NCBI GenBank assembly: GCA_009695395.1
Contig: SIBB01000038.1
Span: forward strand, 1 to 14,757
Length of the DNA: 14,757 bases
Source of the DNA: Pedosphaera sp.
GTDB lineage: Bacteria; Verrucomicrobiota; Verrucomicrobiia; Limisphaerales; SXTU01
Reading direction: 5' to 3'
Part shown: positions 6,784-14,088 of the stretch, piece by piece
Numbering within the stretch: position 1 is the first letter of the stretch
How the letters are laid out: each line of letters starts with the position of its first letter
Made by a program: the position numbers and the translations under genes
The notes under the pieces: generated by a model
The model's input: only the letters and a program-made list of their open reading frames with translations
What the model was told of the DNA's origin: nothing
Database searches by the model: none

Positions 6784-7590
6784 TCAGATTGTCTGGCTCA
6801 GAAACCCACCATCCACCCGGATGTCCGTGCCCGTCACGAAGCTGCTGGCCTTGTGGCTGGCGAGGAAAAGACATGCGCCCATCAGCTCGTGCGACTCGCC
6901 GAAGCGGTTCATCGGCGTGTGGCCCCAGATGGACTTGGTGCGCGCGGTGGGCGAGCCGTCTTCGTTGAAGAGCAGCTTGCGGTTCTGCTCGGCGGGGAAG
7001 AAGCCGGGCGTGAGGGTGTTCACGCGCACGCCCTTCAGCGCCCACTCGCGTGCGAGGAACTGCGAGAGGCTCAGGACCGCCGCTTTCGCCGCTGAGTAGC
7101 TCACGACGCGCGAGAGGGGCAGGTGCGCGGAGACGCTGGCGATGTTGATGATGCTGCCGCGCCCGCGTTGGCACATCGCCGGGCCGAATTCCTGACAGGG
7201 CAGCAGCACGCCGCCGGCGAGATTGAGGTCGAAGTTCGCCTGCCAGTCGGCGAGCGCGATTTGCTCGAACGGGCGCTCGGCGGTGACGGTGACTTGCGGC
7301 GCGTTGCCGCCGGCGGCGTTCACAAGGATGGTCAGCGCACCGAGCTTAGCTTCGATTTGTTGGTGCGCCTCGCCGAGTGAAGCGCGGGAGATGGCGTCGC
7401 AATTGAAGAACACAGCTTGGCCGCCCTTTGCCTGAATCGCCTGCACGCGCGCCTCGCCGCGTTCGGCATTGCGTCCGAGGACCGCGACTTTTGCGCCGGC
7501 TTCCGCGAGCCCGTCTGCGAGCGCGCCGCCGAGGACGCCTGTGGCACCGATGACGACGGCAACTTCACCCTGTAAATCGAACATATTCAT
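6784..7590 (-). CDS. SDR oxidoreductase resembling D-mannonate/fructuronate oxidoreductase
   Basis: This is a classical short-chain dehydrogenase/reductase of 268 residues. The Rossmann glycine motif is GATGVLGG (15-22), followed by NAAGG (91-95) and the catalytic Ser152, Tyr165 (YSAAK) and Lys169. The C-terminal substrate region PGFFPAEQNRKLLFNEDGS (195-213), then HTPMNRFGE (224-232) and FVTGTDIRVDGGF, closely resembles the SDR-type D-mannonate oxidoreductases (fructuronate reductases) such as B. subtilis YjmF/UxuB. These interconvert D-fructuronate and D-mannonate with NAD(P)H. A related 2-keto sugar-acid substrate is possible. Two start codons are available, ATG 7590 and ATG 7584 (MNMFDL). 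I list the first; neither has a well-spaced ribosome-binding site. It is the first gene of a two-gene unit with the LarA-like protein and is divergent from cobA-hemD. Confidence 0.88.
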   Translation of the reverse strand: MNMFDLQGEVAVVIGATGVLGGALADGLAEAGAKVAVLGRNAERGEARVQAIQAKGGQAVFFNCDAISRASLGEAHQQIEAKLGALTILVNAAGGNAPQVTVTAERPFEQIALADWQANFDLNLAGGVLLPCQEFGPAMCQRGRGSIINIASVSAHLPLSRVVSYSAAKAAVLSLSQFLAREWALKGVRVNTLTPGFFPAEQNRKLLFNEDGSPTARTKSIWGHTPMNRFGESHELMGACLFLASHKASSFVTGTDIRVDGGFLSQTI

Positions 7591-7694
7591 GAGCGCGCAC
7601 GATGGGGGATTCCTCACAGTCGGTGAAGAAAAATGTCGCTGTGACCGCCGGAGAGCGGGCCTGCAGATTGCAGCCGACCACCTGTTTTTGCCCT

Positions 7695-7722
7695 TTGAGC
7701 TTTCGGCCACGGCTTTTACAGT
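7695..7722 (+). promoter_or_regulatory. possible promoter for cobA-hemD
   Basis: TTGAGC (7695-7700) and TACAGT (7717-7722) are separated by 16 bases and point to a transcription start only a few bases before the ATG at 7732. That would make the mRNA leaderless or nearly so, which fits the lack of a Shine-Dalgarno sequence. This is a visual match only. Confidence 0.3.
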
Positions 7723-7731
7723 CCCGCGCAC

Positions 7732-9252
7732 ATGAAGGCTAAAGGCACAGTTTATTTGGTTGGCGCAGGGCCGGGCGACGCGGGTTTGTTCACGCGACGT
7801 GGAGCCGAGCTGCTCGCGCGCGCGGATGTCGTGGTCTATGACGCACTCGTCAATCAGGATCTGCTCCGCCTCGCGCCCAAGTCCGCCGAGTTCATTTACG
7901 GGGGCAAGCGCGCTGCCGCCCACGCCATTCCGCAGGAAGAGCTGAACCAGTTGCTCGTCACGAAAGCAAAGGAAGGCAAGACCGTCGTGCGGCTCAAGGG
8001 CGGCGATCCTTACATCTTCGGACGGGGCGGCGAGGAGGCCGAGGAACTCGCGGCGGCGAAGGTGCCCTTCGAGGTCGTGCCGGGCGTTTCCTCTTTCGTC
8101 GCCGGGCCGAACTACGCGGGCATCCCCGTCACGCACCGCGATCATTGCTCCAGCTTCACCGTGCTCACCGGGCACGAAGACCCGACAAAGGACGAGAGCA
8201 GCATTGACTGGGCGCAGCTCGCGAAGAGCACCGGCACCAAGGTCGTGCTCATGGGCGTCGAGCGCATCCGGCGCATCGCCGAGCAACTCATCGCGCACGG
8301 CATGGCAGCGGAGACGCCCGTGGCGCTGGTGCGCTGGGGCACGACGGGGCGGCAGCAGAGTATCGAAGGCACGCTCGCCAACATCGCGGACGTGGTGGAA
8401 AAGGCGAAGTTCGCCGCGCCCGCTGTCACCATCATCGGCGGCGTAGTGAAGTTGCGTGGGAAGCTGAACTGGTTTGAACAGCGCCCGTTGTTTGGGAAGC
8501 GCGTCGTCGTCACCCGCACGCGGGAGCAGGGGAGCGAGCTGGCGCACCAGCTCACGGAACTCGGCGCAGACGTGCTGGAGATTCCCACCATCAAGATTGT
8601 CGCGCCGAAGCGGCAGGAGTTGGTCGCCGAGATGATGGGCGGGCTGGGCAGTTACCAGTGGATGGTCTTCACCAGCCCGAACGGGGTCACCAGTTTCTTC
8701 GACTACTTCTTCAAGGCCTACGACGACCTCCGCTCCATCGGCGGCGTGCGCATCGCGGCGGTCGGCCCGGCGACAGCGGCGAAGCTGAAGGAGCTTCACC
8801 TCTCCGTGGACGCGATGCCGGACAAATACGTGGCCAAGGACATCAGCAAGGCCATCGCGGCGAAGGATGATTTGGAAAACCTCCGCGTCCTCCTGCTGCG
8901 CGCCGAGGTGGCGAATCTCGAATTGCCCAAGCTCCTCGAAGATGAAGGGGCTATCGTGGACGACGTGGCCGTCTATCAAACCGTGCCCGAGACCGAGGAC
9001 GTGAACGGCGCGGCAGCACGCCTGCTGGAGGAAGGCGCGGACTGGTTGACCTTCGCGAGCAGCTCGGCCGTCGAGAATTTCCACGCGCGTTTCCCCCTGC
9101 CGGAGTTGCTGAAGAAATTCCCCACGCTGAAGACCGCGAGCATCGGCCCGGAGACGACGAAGGCGCTTGTCGCACTTGGTTTGAAACCAACCGTCGAGGC
9201 GAAACAGCACACGATTGACGGGCTGGTGCAGGCGGTGCAGGCGAAGCGGTAA
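7732..9252 (+). CDS. cobA-hemD: Fused uroporphyrinogen-III C-methyltransferase / uroporphyrinogen-III synthase (CobA-HemD)
   Basis: The 506-residue protein joins two tetrapyrrole enzymes. Residues 1 to about 245 form the SAM-dependent uroporphyrinogen-III methyltransferase (SUMT), which makes precorrin-2 for siroheme and cobalamin. Its motifs are VGAGPGD (10-16), VVRLKGGDPYIFGRGGEE (85-102), VPGVSS (116-121), GIPVTHRD (130-137) and TVLTGH (143-148). From about residue 255 (GKRVVVTRTREQGSELAHQL) to the end is a HemD-type domain, which closes hydroxymethylbilane to uroporphyrinogen III. It includes VFTSPNGVTSFF and, near the C-terminus, TFASSSAVENF and a SIGPETTKAL motif. Fusing the two couples ring closure to the branch-point methylation. 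No SirC or chelatase domain is attached. No hem or cob neighbours are present. The start has no Shine-Dalgarno sequence but lies just after a candidate promoter. Confidence 0.95.
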   Translation: MKAKGTVYLVGAGPGDAGLFTRRGAELLARADVVVYDALVNQDLLRLAPKSAEFIYGGKRAAAHAIPQEELNQLLVTKAKEGKTVVRLKGGDPYIFGRGGEEAEELAAAKVPFEVVPGVSSFVAGPNYAGIPVTHRDHCSSFTVLTGHEDPTKDESSIDWAQLAKSTGTKVVLMGVERIRRIAEQLIAHGMAAETPVALVRWGTTGRQQSIEGTLANIADVVEKAKFAAPAVTIIGGVVKLRGKLNWFEQRPLFGKRVVVTRTREQGSELAHQLTELGADVLEIPTIKIVAPKRQELVAEMMGGLGSYQWMVFTSPNGVTSFFDYFFKAYDDLRSIGGVRIAAVGPATAAKLKELHLSVDAMPDKYVAKDISKAIAAKDDLENLRVLLLRAEVANLELPKLLEDEGAIVDDVAVYQTVPETEDVNGAAARLLEEGADWLTFASSSAVENFHARFPLPELLKKFPTLKTASIGPETTKALVALGLKPTVEAKQHTIDGLVQAVQAKR

Positions 9253-9388
9253 CTCTTCGCCTCAATCCTGCCTCTCCTTGCTACGTCAATAGACCGCACA
9301 TCCGGTCGGTGCGTGCGCAGGACGTGCAGCGCGATGATCTGGCCGGTGAATTGCACGAGGAGCGCGCCTTCCTTGCCGGAGGTTGTGC

Positions 9389-9416
9389 TTGCCAAAGTGC
9401 GACTCCTCCCTAGATT
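9389..9416 (+). promoter_or_regulatory. possible promoter for yajC-secDF
   Basis: TTGCCA (9389-9394) and TAGATT (9411-9416) are separated by 16 bases. Transcription would begin near 9423, about 11 bases before the ATG at 9434. This supports that ATG over the upstream in-frame TTG at 9383, which would fall outside such a transcript. This is a visual match only. Confidence 0.35.
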
Positions 9417-9433
9417 GGGCCGCTCTTGTGCCT

Positions 9434-9802
9434 ATGACATTGCTTGCTTTCATTGGTTTCTTCGCCGCCGAGGCTGTTCCCGGCACCCCCACACCTGCTG
9501 CGCCTGTGCCCATGTGGACGAACCTCGTCCCGTTGGCGCTGATGATCGTGGTCTTCTACTTCCTGCTCATCCGCCCGCAGCAGAAGCAGGCGCGCCAGCA
9601 GGACGATATGCGCAAGGGGATAAAGAAGGGCGACAAGATCGTCACCACCGGCGGCATCCTTGGCACCGTCGTCGGTGTGAAGGACAAGAGCCTGACCATC
9701 CGCTCTGAGGAAACGAAATTTGAAATCCTCAAGTCCGCCGTCGGCCAAGTCGTCGAGGACTTCGACAAAGCCGACGCTGTCGCTGCCCCCACGAAGGCCT
9801 GA
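9434..9802 (+). CDS. yajC: YajC, Sec translocon accessory subunit
   Basis: YajC is a small inner-membrane protein that forms a complex with SecD and SecF and associates with SecYEG. From the ATG at 9434 the product has 122 residues. It has a hydrophobic N-terminal segment (2-13), an Ala/Pro-rich linker, one strong membrane segment (31-46) ending in the family signature LLIRPQQKQ, and a cytosolic domain carrying IKKGDKIVTTGGILGTVVGV. An in-frame TTG at 9383 would add 17 residues, but these are not hydrophobic in the family pattern and would precede the candidate promoter start, so I prefer 9434. No Shine-Dalgarno sequence is seen. secDF starts 33 bases after its stop, the usual yajC-secD-secF order, so the two are probably one transcript. 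Confidence 0.95.
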   Translation: MTLLAFIGFFAAEAVPGTPTPAAPVPMWTNLVPLALMIVVFYFLLIRPQQKQARQQDDMRKGIKKGDKIVTTGGILGTVVGVKDKSLTIRSEETKFEILKSAVGQVVEDFDKADAVAAPTKA

Positions 9803-9835
9803 TCCGCGACTCAATTCCTGCCTTTTTTCCTGCCC

Positions 9836-12397
9836 ATGCAACGCAACAATTTTTGGCGCGCCATCCTCGTCCTGTTCGTCACCCTCTGGGCGCTTTACGA
9901 ACTGCACCCGCCCACGGACCGCAACCTCATTGATGTGTTCGAGCAGCGGGCGACCAAGAAGGACGCAGCGTTCAACGCCATCGTCGCCAAGGCCCGCGAA
10001 CTGGACAAGGCCGCTCCGGAGCGCAATTTCTCCAACCTCCGCGACGCCATCGGCACGAACTCGCTGACCAACTTCATCGCCTTCAGCACCGCCGGGGAGA
10101 AGGACCCCAATCGCGCCATCCTCAATCGCCTCCAGCGTGAGGCGTCCGGCAAGATCAAGCTTGGCCTCGACCTGCGCGGCGGCACGTCCTTCCTCGTCGG
10201 CTTGGACATGGGGAAGATCGAAGCCACCTCCGACAAGAAGTCGCTCGTCAACGAAGCCATCGAAGTCCTCCGCAAGCGCGTGGACAAGTTTGGCGTGGCA
10301 GAGCCGATCATCGTCGCCGAAGGCGAGGACCGCATCCTTATCCAGATGCCCGGCTTGAATCAGGCCGAGCGCGACGAGGTTCGGATCGCCATCACCCGCC
10401 CGGCCTTCCTCGAATTCCGCATGGTGCATCCGCAGAGCGACCAGATGGTGGCACAGGGCATCATGGCTCCCGGTCACGAGCTTCTCAACCAGAAGCGCAA
10501 AGGCCCCGACGGCCGCGAGTCGCTGGAGCGCGTGCTGGTGAAGGTCAAGGCCGAGCGCGGCCTCACCGGCAAATACATCGAGCGCGCCGGCGTCATCCGC
10601 GACCCCGTCTCAAACCGCCCGCAAATCACCTTCAAGTTCAACAGCGAGGGCGGAAAGATTTTCGGTCAACTGACGACCGAGCACGCCCGTGAGCGCATGG
10701 CCATCGTGCTCGACGGCGAGCTTTACTCCGCGCCCGTCATCAACGAACCCATTCTCGGCGGCAGTGGTGTGATCAACGGCGACTTCGACCTCAAGGAAGC
10801 CTGGCAGCTCGCTAACGTGCTGGAGAATCCGCTGCAAACTCCCGTCACCCTGCTCGACATCGAGGAAGTGGATCCGTCACTGGGCCGCGATGCCATTAAG
10901 AGCGGCCTTTACTCGGCCATCGGCGGCACGCTGGCGGTCGCCGTCTTCATGCTGATTTACTACATGATGTCAGGCTTGGTCGCGAACATCGCGCTGTTCT
11001 TCAACAGCATCATCCTCCTCGGCGTTATGTGCTCCATCGGCACTACGCTCACCCTGCCGGGCATCGCCGGCATCGTGCTCACCGTCGGCATGGCGGTGGA
11101 TGCCAACGTCCTCATCTACGAGCGCATCCGCGAGGAGTTGGCCAAGGGCAAGTCCCTGCGCGGGGCCATCGCCGCCGGTTACGACCGCGCCTTCGGCACC
11201 ATCTTCGACTCGCACGTCACCACGCTCATCTCCTCCATCATCCTCATCTATCTCGGCACCGGTGCGGTGAAGGGCTTCGGCGTGACGCTGACCATCGGCG
11301 TGGCGTTGAGCCTGTTCACGGCGTTGGTCATCACCCGACTGATCTTCGACTTCCTCTTGGCCCGCAACCTCATCAGCAGCCTGAAGATGCTGCACATCAT
11401 CAAGGCGACGAACATTGACTTCATGAAGTGGGCCAAGCCCGCGTTCATCGCCTCCTGGCTGGTCATCATTATCGGATGCAGTTGGGGTATCTTCGTGCGC
11501 GGCAATCAGGTCTTCGGCCCTGACCTCGTCGGCGGCGATGCGCTTGTGTTGAGTTTCGCGAACCGGGTTGAGACGGACAAGCTCCGCCATGCCGTCGCGG
11601 AGGTGGACTATCAATTCAAGGACGGCACGAACGTGGTGAGCCGCAAGGTCGGCGAGCCGATGATTCAGTATCAAAGGAACAACGCCGCCAACACCGAGAC
11701 CCTCCGCATCACGGTCCCTGCGCAGTCCGGCGAGGCCGTGCGAGCCGGACTGGTCAAGACGTTCCCCGAGGCGGAGTTCAAGCTGAAGCAATCCCGGCAG
11801 GTCGGCGCCGTCATCGGCCGGGAAGTCATGCAGAGCGCATTGTTGGCCATGATCCTCTCCCTCTTCGGCATCCTGTTTTATGTCGCGGTGCGCTACGAGT
11901 TCAGCTTCGCCATCGGCGCGGTGCTCGCTGTGTTGCACGACGTGCTGATGACCATCGGCATCTACTGCCTCACCTCGCTCTGGAGTGAAGGTCGGCAGTT
12001 TAACGCCACCAGTGTCGCCGCGATTCTCACGATCATCGGCTTCTCCATCAACGACACCATCGTCATCTTTGACCGCATCCGTGAAGACCTGAAGCTGGGC
12101 GTTCGCGGGACGTTCCGTGAGTTGGTGAACCAAGCACTCAACCAGACCTTGAGCCGGACCATCATCACCAGCGGCACGGTGTTCCTCGCCACGCTGGTGC
12201 TCTACATCTTCGGTGGGGGTGTCATCAACGACTTCGCCTTCATGTTCATGGTCGGCGTCGTGACCGGCACCTATTCATCAATCTACATTGCCAGCGCGCT
12301 GGTGCTCTGGTGGAACAAAGGAAAGCGTCCCGACATCGCCGGCGGCACGGTCGCTGTGGGTGTGGCGGAGACGGCGGGCGAGACGCGGGTGGCGTGA
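9836..12397 (+). CDS. secDF: SecD-SecF fusion protein translocase
   Basis: The 853-residue protein is a single-chain SecDF, an RND-type membrane protein that uses the proton gradient to pull preproteins through SecYEG. After a first membrane segment (about 7-22), the SecD half has LGLDLRGGTSFLVGLDM (109-125), the periplasmic P1 domain with GVAEPIIVAEGEDRILIQMP (153-172), and membrane helices from about 358 to 505. These include GMAVDANVLIYERIREE (418-434), with the conserved aspartate D422. The SecF half begins near 530, with a first helix at 535-553, GPDLVGGDALVLSF (561-574), and the matching proton-path helix GFSINDTIVIFDRIRE (735-750). Fusion of secD and secF also occurs in Bacillus and in PVC bacteria. 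Overlap in the family is complete on both halves, with no sign of a frameshift. No Shine-Dalgarno sequence precedes the ATG. Confidence 0.97.
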   Translation: MQRNNFWRAILVLFVTLWALYELHPPTDRNLIDVFEQRATKKDAAFNAIVAKARELDKAAPERNFSNLRDAIGTNSLTNFIAFSTAGEKDPNRAILNRLQREASGKIKLGLDLRGGTSFLVGLDMGKIEATSDKKSLVNEAIEVLRKRVDKFGVAEPIIVAEGEDRILIQMPGLNQAERDEVRIAITRPAFLEFRMVHPQSDQMVAQGIMAPGHELLNQKRKGPDGRESLERVLVKVKAERGLTGKYIERAGVIRDPVSNRPQITFKFNSEGGKIFGQLTTEHARERMAIVLDGELYSAPVINEPILGGSGVINGDFDLKEAWQLANVLENPLQTPVTLLDIEEVDPSLGRDAIKSGLYSAIGGTLAVAVFMLIYYMMSGLVANIALFFNSIILLGVMCSIGTTLTLPGIAGIVLTVGMAVDANVLIYERIREELAKGKSLRGAIAAGYDRAFGTIFDSHVTTLISSIILIYLGTGAVKGFGVTLTIGVALSLFTALVITRLIFDFLLARNLISSLKMLHIIKATNIDFMKWAKPAFIASWLVIIIGCSWGIFVRGNQVFGPDLVGGDALVLSFANRVETDKLRHAVAEVDYQFKDGTNVVSRKVGEPMIQYQRNNAANTETLRITVPAQSGEAVRAGLVKTFPEAEFKLKQSRQVGAVIGREVMQSALLAMILSLFGILFYVAVRYEFSFAIGAVLAVLHDVLMTIGIYCLTSLWSEGRQFNATSVAAILTIIGFSINDTIVIFDRIREDLKLGVRGTFRELVNQALNQTLSRTIITSGTVFLATLVLYIFGGGVINDFAFMFMVGVVTGTYSSIYIASALVLWWNKGKRPDIAGGTVAVGVAETAGETRVA

Positions 12398-12435
12398 GGC
12401 CGCAGGAGAGGAGCAGCAATAAGATTACGATTAAG

Positions 12436-12454
12436 AGGAGGCGCTGCGTCTCTT
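12436..12454 (+). promoter_or_regulatory. hairpin that buries an AGGAGG sequence before the Alx/TerC gene
   Basis: AGGAGGCG (12436-12443) and CGTCTCTT (12447-12454) pair as an 8-bp stem with two G-T wobbles and a CTG loop. The left arm contains AGGAGG, the best Shine-Dalgarno match in the gap, but it lies about 40 bases before the ATG at 12483. It could be a regulatory or mRNA-end structure. No T-run follows, which argues against a standard terminator. Confidence 0.25.
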
Positions 12455-12482
12455 ACTATCAATCTTATTCCAAATCCCACCG

Positions 12483-13460
12483 ATGCTCGGAATCATTGAA
12501 ATCACCGTTTGGCACTACGTCGGCTTCATCGCCGCCGTGCTGGTGTTCCTCGCGCTGGACCTCGGGGTCTTCCATCGCGTGGCTCACGTGGTGAAGTTTC
12601 GCGAAGCTCTCGCATGGACCGCTCTCTGGTTCACGCTGGCGATGGCCTTCGCCGGTCTCATCAAGGCCAACCGTCCCCAAGGCGAAGCCATCGAGTTCGT
12701 CACGGGCTACATTGTCGAGTTGAGCCTCTCGATGGATAACGTCTTCGTCATCGCGCTCATTTTCGCCTACTTCCGCGTGCCGCTGGCGCTGCAGCACCGC
12801 GTCCTCTTCTGGGGTATCCTGGGCGCGCTGGTCATGCGCGGCGTGATGATCGGCGCGGGCGCGGCGCTCATCCAGGAGTTCAAATGGCTGCTTTATGTAA
12901 TGGGCGGTTTCCTCGTCTTCACGGGCATCAAGATGCTCTTCGTGGACGACGAAGGCGTGCAGCCGGAGAAGAACCCCCTCATCCGGCTGGCGCGAAAATT
13001 CTTCCCTGTCACCCAGACGTTCGATGGCGATCACTTCCTAACCAAGATGGCTGGCCGGACTGCGCTCACGCCGTTGGCGCTCGTGCTGGTCATGGTGGAA
13101 ACCACGGACTTGATTTTCGCCGTGGACTCCATCCCCGCCATCTTCGCCGTCACGCAGGATCCCTTCATCATTTTCACATCGAACGTCTTCGCTATTCTCG
13201 GCCTGCGTTCGCTCTACTTCGTGCTGGCCGGCGCGATTGGTTTCTTCCGCTACCTGAAGATCGGCCTCTCCGTCGTGCTCGTCTTCATCGGGGTAAAGAT
13301 GCTGCTGGGCATCTGGGACATTCACATCCCTTCCGGCCTCTCCCTGGCGATCGTCCTTGCCATCATCCTCGTCTCGATTGGCGCCTCCATCCTAGCCGCC
13401 CGGCGCGAAGGCAAGCACTTGCCAGACGACGAAGTGGATGAAACTGGCAGTCGTGGCTGA
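12483..13460 (+). CDS. alx: Alx/TerC-family integral membrane protein (probable metal exporter)
   Basis: The 325-residue protein is close in length to E. coli Alx (321) and shares its signatures: VELSLSMDNVFVIALIF (78-94), VETTDLIFAVDSIPAIFAV (205-223) and TSNVFAILGLRSLYFVLAG (232-250). About eight or nine hydrophobic helices cover the chain, ending in a charged cytosolic tail. The paired acidic motifs (DN and DxxFAVDS) are the proposed metal-binding sites of the TerC superfamily; Alx acts in manganese export, and other members are linked to tellurite resistance or to metal loading of secreted enzymes. The ATG at 12483 is the only good start, since upstream in-frame codons offer none. It follows secDF by 85 bases and has no ter genes nearby. 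I see no clear yybP-ykoY manganese riboswitch in the short leader. Confidence 0.93.
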   Translation: MLGIIEITVWHYVGFIAAVLVFLALDLGVFHRVAHVVKFREALAWTALWFTLAMAFAGLIKANRPQGEAIEFVTGYIVELSLSMDNVFVIALIFAYFRVPLALQHRVLFWGILGALVMRGVMIGAGAALIQEFKWLLYVMGGFLVFTGIKMLFVDDEGVQPEKNPLIRLARKFFPVTQTFDGDHFLTKMAGRTALTPLALVLVMVETTDLIFAVDSIPAIFAVTQDPFIIFTSNVFAILGLRSLYFVLAGAIGFFRYLKIGLSVVLVFIGVKMLLGIWDIHIPSGLSLAIVLAIILVSIGASILAARREGKHLPDDEVDETGSRG

Positions 13461-13561
13461 GTCCCAGTCCCTGGTCCGATGGGGTAGCGCGCGAATGCGC
13501 CGGTCGCAGCTTGGGCGGATTTAGCCTCGTCAAGCGAGTGGCGGTGGCGATAGTTCCGCCC

Positions 13562-13978
13562 ATGGAAGTTCAGATTGCGAGCCTGTGTGACTCAGCGGCG
13601 GATTACGGCGGGAAGCTCTGCCTCATTGGCGCCTTCGACACAATTCTGGTGCGGCAGTTCCCCGCGCAACATCCATTCTGCTCGGTCGCGCTGCGCATCA
13701 TCTTCCGCGACACCGACGAGGGGAAGCACACCATGCGGTTGAACCTGATAGACGACGACGGCCAGAGCCTTTTGCCGGGGATGGACCCGACCGAGTTGAA
13801 CATCCGCTTGCCGGAGAACCAGTTCTTTGCCTCGGTTAACTTTGTCTTCAACTTTCAGGGCATGCGCTTCACCAAGCCGGGGCAATACTCCCTCGACATC
13901 ACCCTGGACAGGGCGATCGTCGCTCGCATCCCTCTTCAAGTTTTGCACATGCCGGCGGAAGGCGCGACGCCGAGTTAG
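13562..13978 (+). CDS. Conserved hypothetical protein, resembles DUF6941
   Basis: The 138-residue protein starts MEVQIASLCDSAADYGGKLC and continues through a hydrophobic LIGAFDTI. In my recollection this pattern matches a small uncharacterised family (DUF6941) found largely in Verrucomicrobiota, which I cannot confirm here. The sequence alternates hydrophobic and polar residues (CSVALRIIFR, TMRLNLIDDD, FFASVNFVFNF, GQYSLDITLD, ARIPLQVLHM), which suggests a single beta-sandwich domain. There is no signal peptide or membrane helix, so it is probably cytosolic. The upstream frame is open to 13511, but the family-like sequence begins at the ATG at 13562, which I chose. No Shine-Dalgarno sequence is seen. 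It lies 101 bases after the Alx/TerC gene and converges with the NYN gene. Its function is unknown. Confidence 0.8.
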   Translation: MEVQIASLCDSAADYGGKLCLIGAFDTILVRQFPAQHPFCSVALRIIFRDTDEGKHTMRLNLIDDDGQSLLPGMDPTELNIRLPENQFFASVNFVFNFQGMRFTKPGQYSLDITLDRAIVARIPLQVLHMPAEGATPS

Positions 13979-14088
13979 GCGTTTACCCCTATCGGACCTC
14001 CTCTGATTCTATTGAGGCATTGATCAAGTGACCGCCGCGAGGTCAGCCAAGCGACGTCTGGCCCACCGCCGTCCGACTGCACCAGTGG

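Noticed and set aside
6758..7174. Upstream extension of the LarA-like frame on the minus strand.
   Set aside because: It runs antiparallel-free but through the SDR coding region in another frame and lacks family sequence. The LarA-like protein begins naturally at the ATG at 6757.
9296..9395. Minus-strand stretch that reads like coding sequence (GKEGALLVQFTGQIIALHV).
   Set aside because: It has no start with a ribosome-binding site, no recognised family, and its continuation is antisense to cobA-hemD. A decayed gene fragment cannot be excluded but is not supported.
9383..9433. TTG start at 9383 for yajC, adding 17 residues.
   Set aside because: GGAGG abuts the TTG with no spacing, the extra residues do not match YajC, and a candidate promoter lies inside this stretch.
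12398..12482. Possible yybP-ykoY manganese riboswitch before the Alx/TerC gene.
   Set aside because: The 85-base gap is too short and shows none of the conserved loop sequences of that riboswitch.
13979..14088. Terminator between the convergent DUF6941-like and NYN genes.
   Set aside because: The only stem I find (around 14041-14063) is weak, has a long loop and lacks a T-run.
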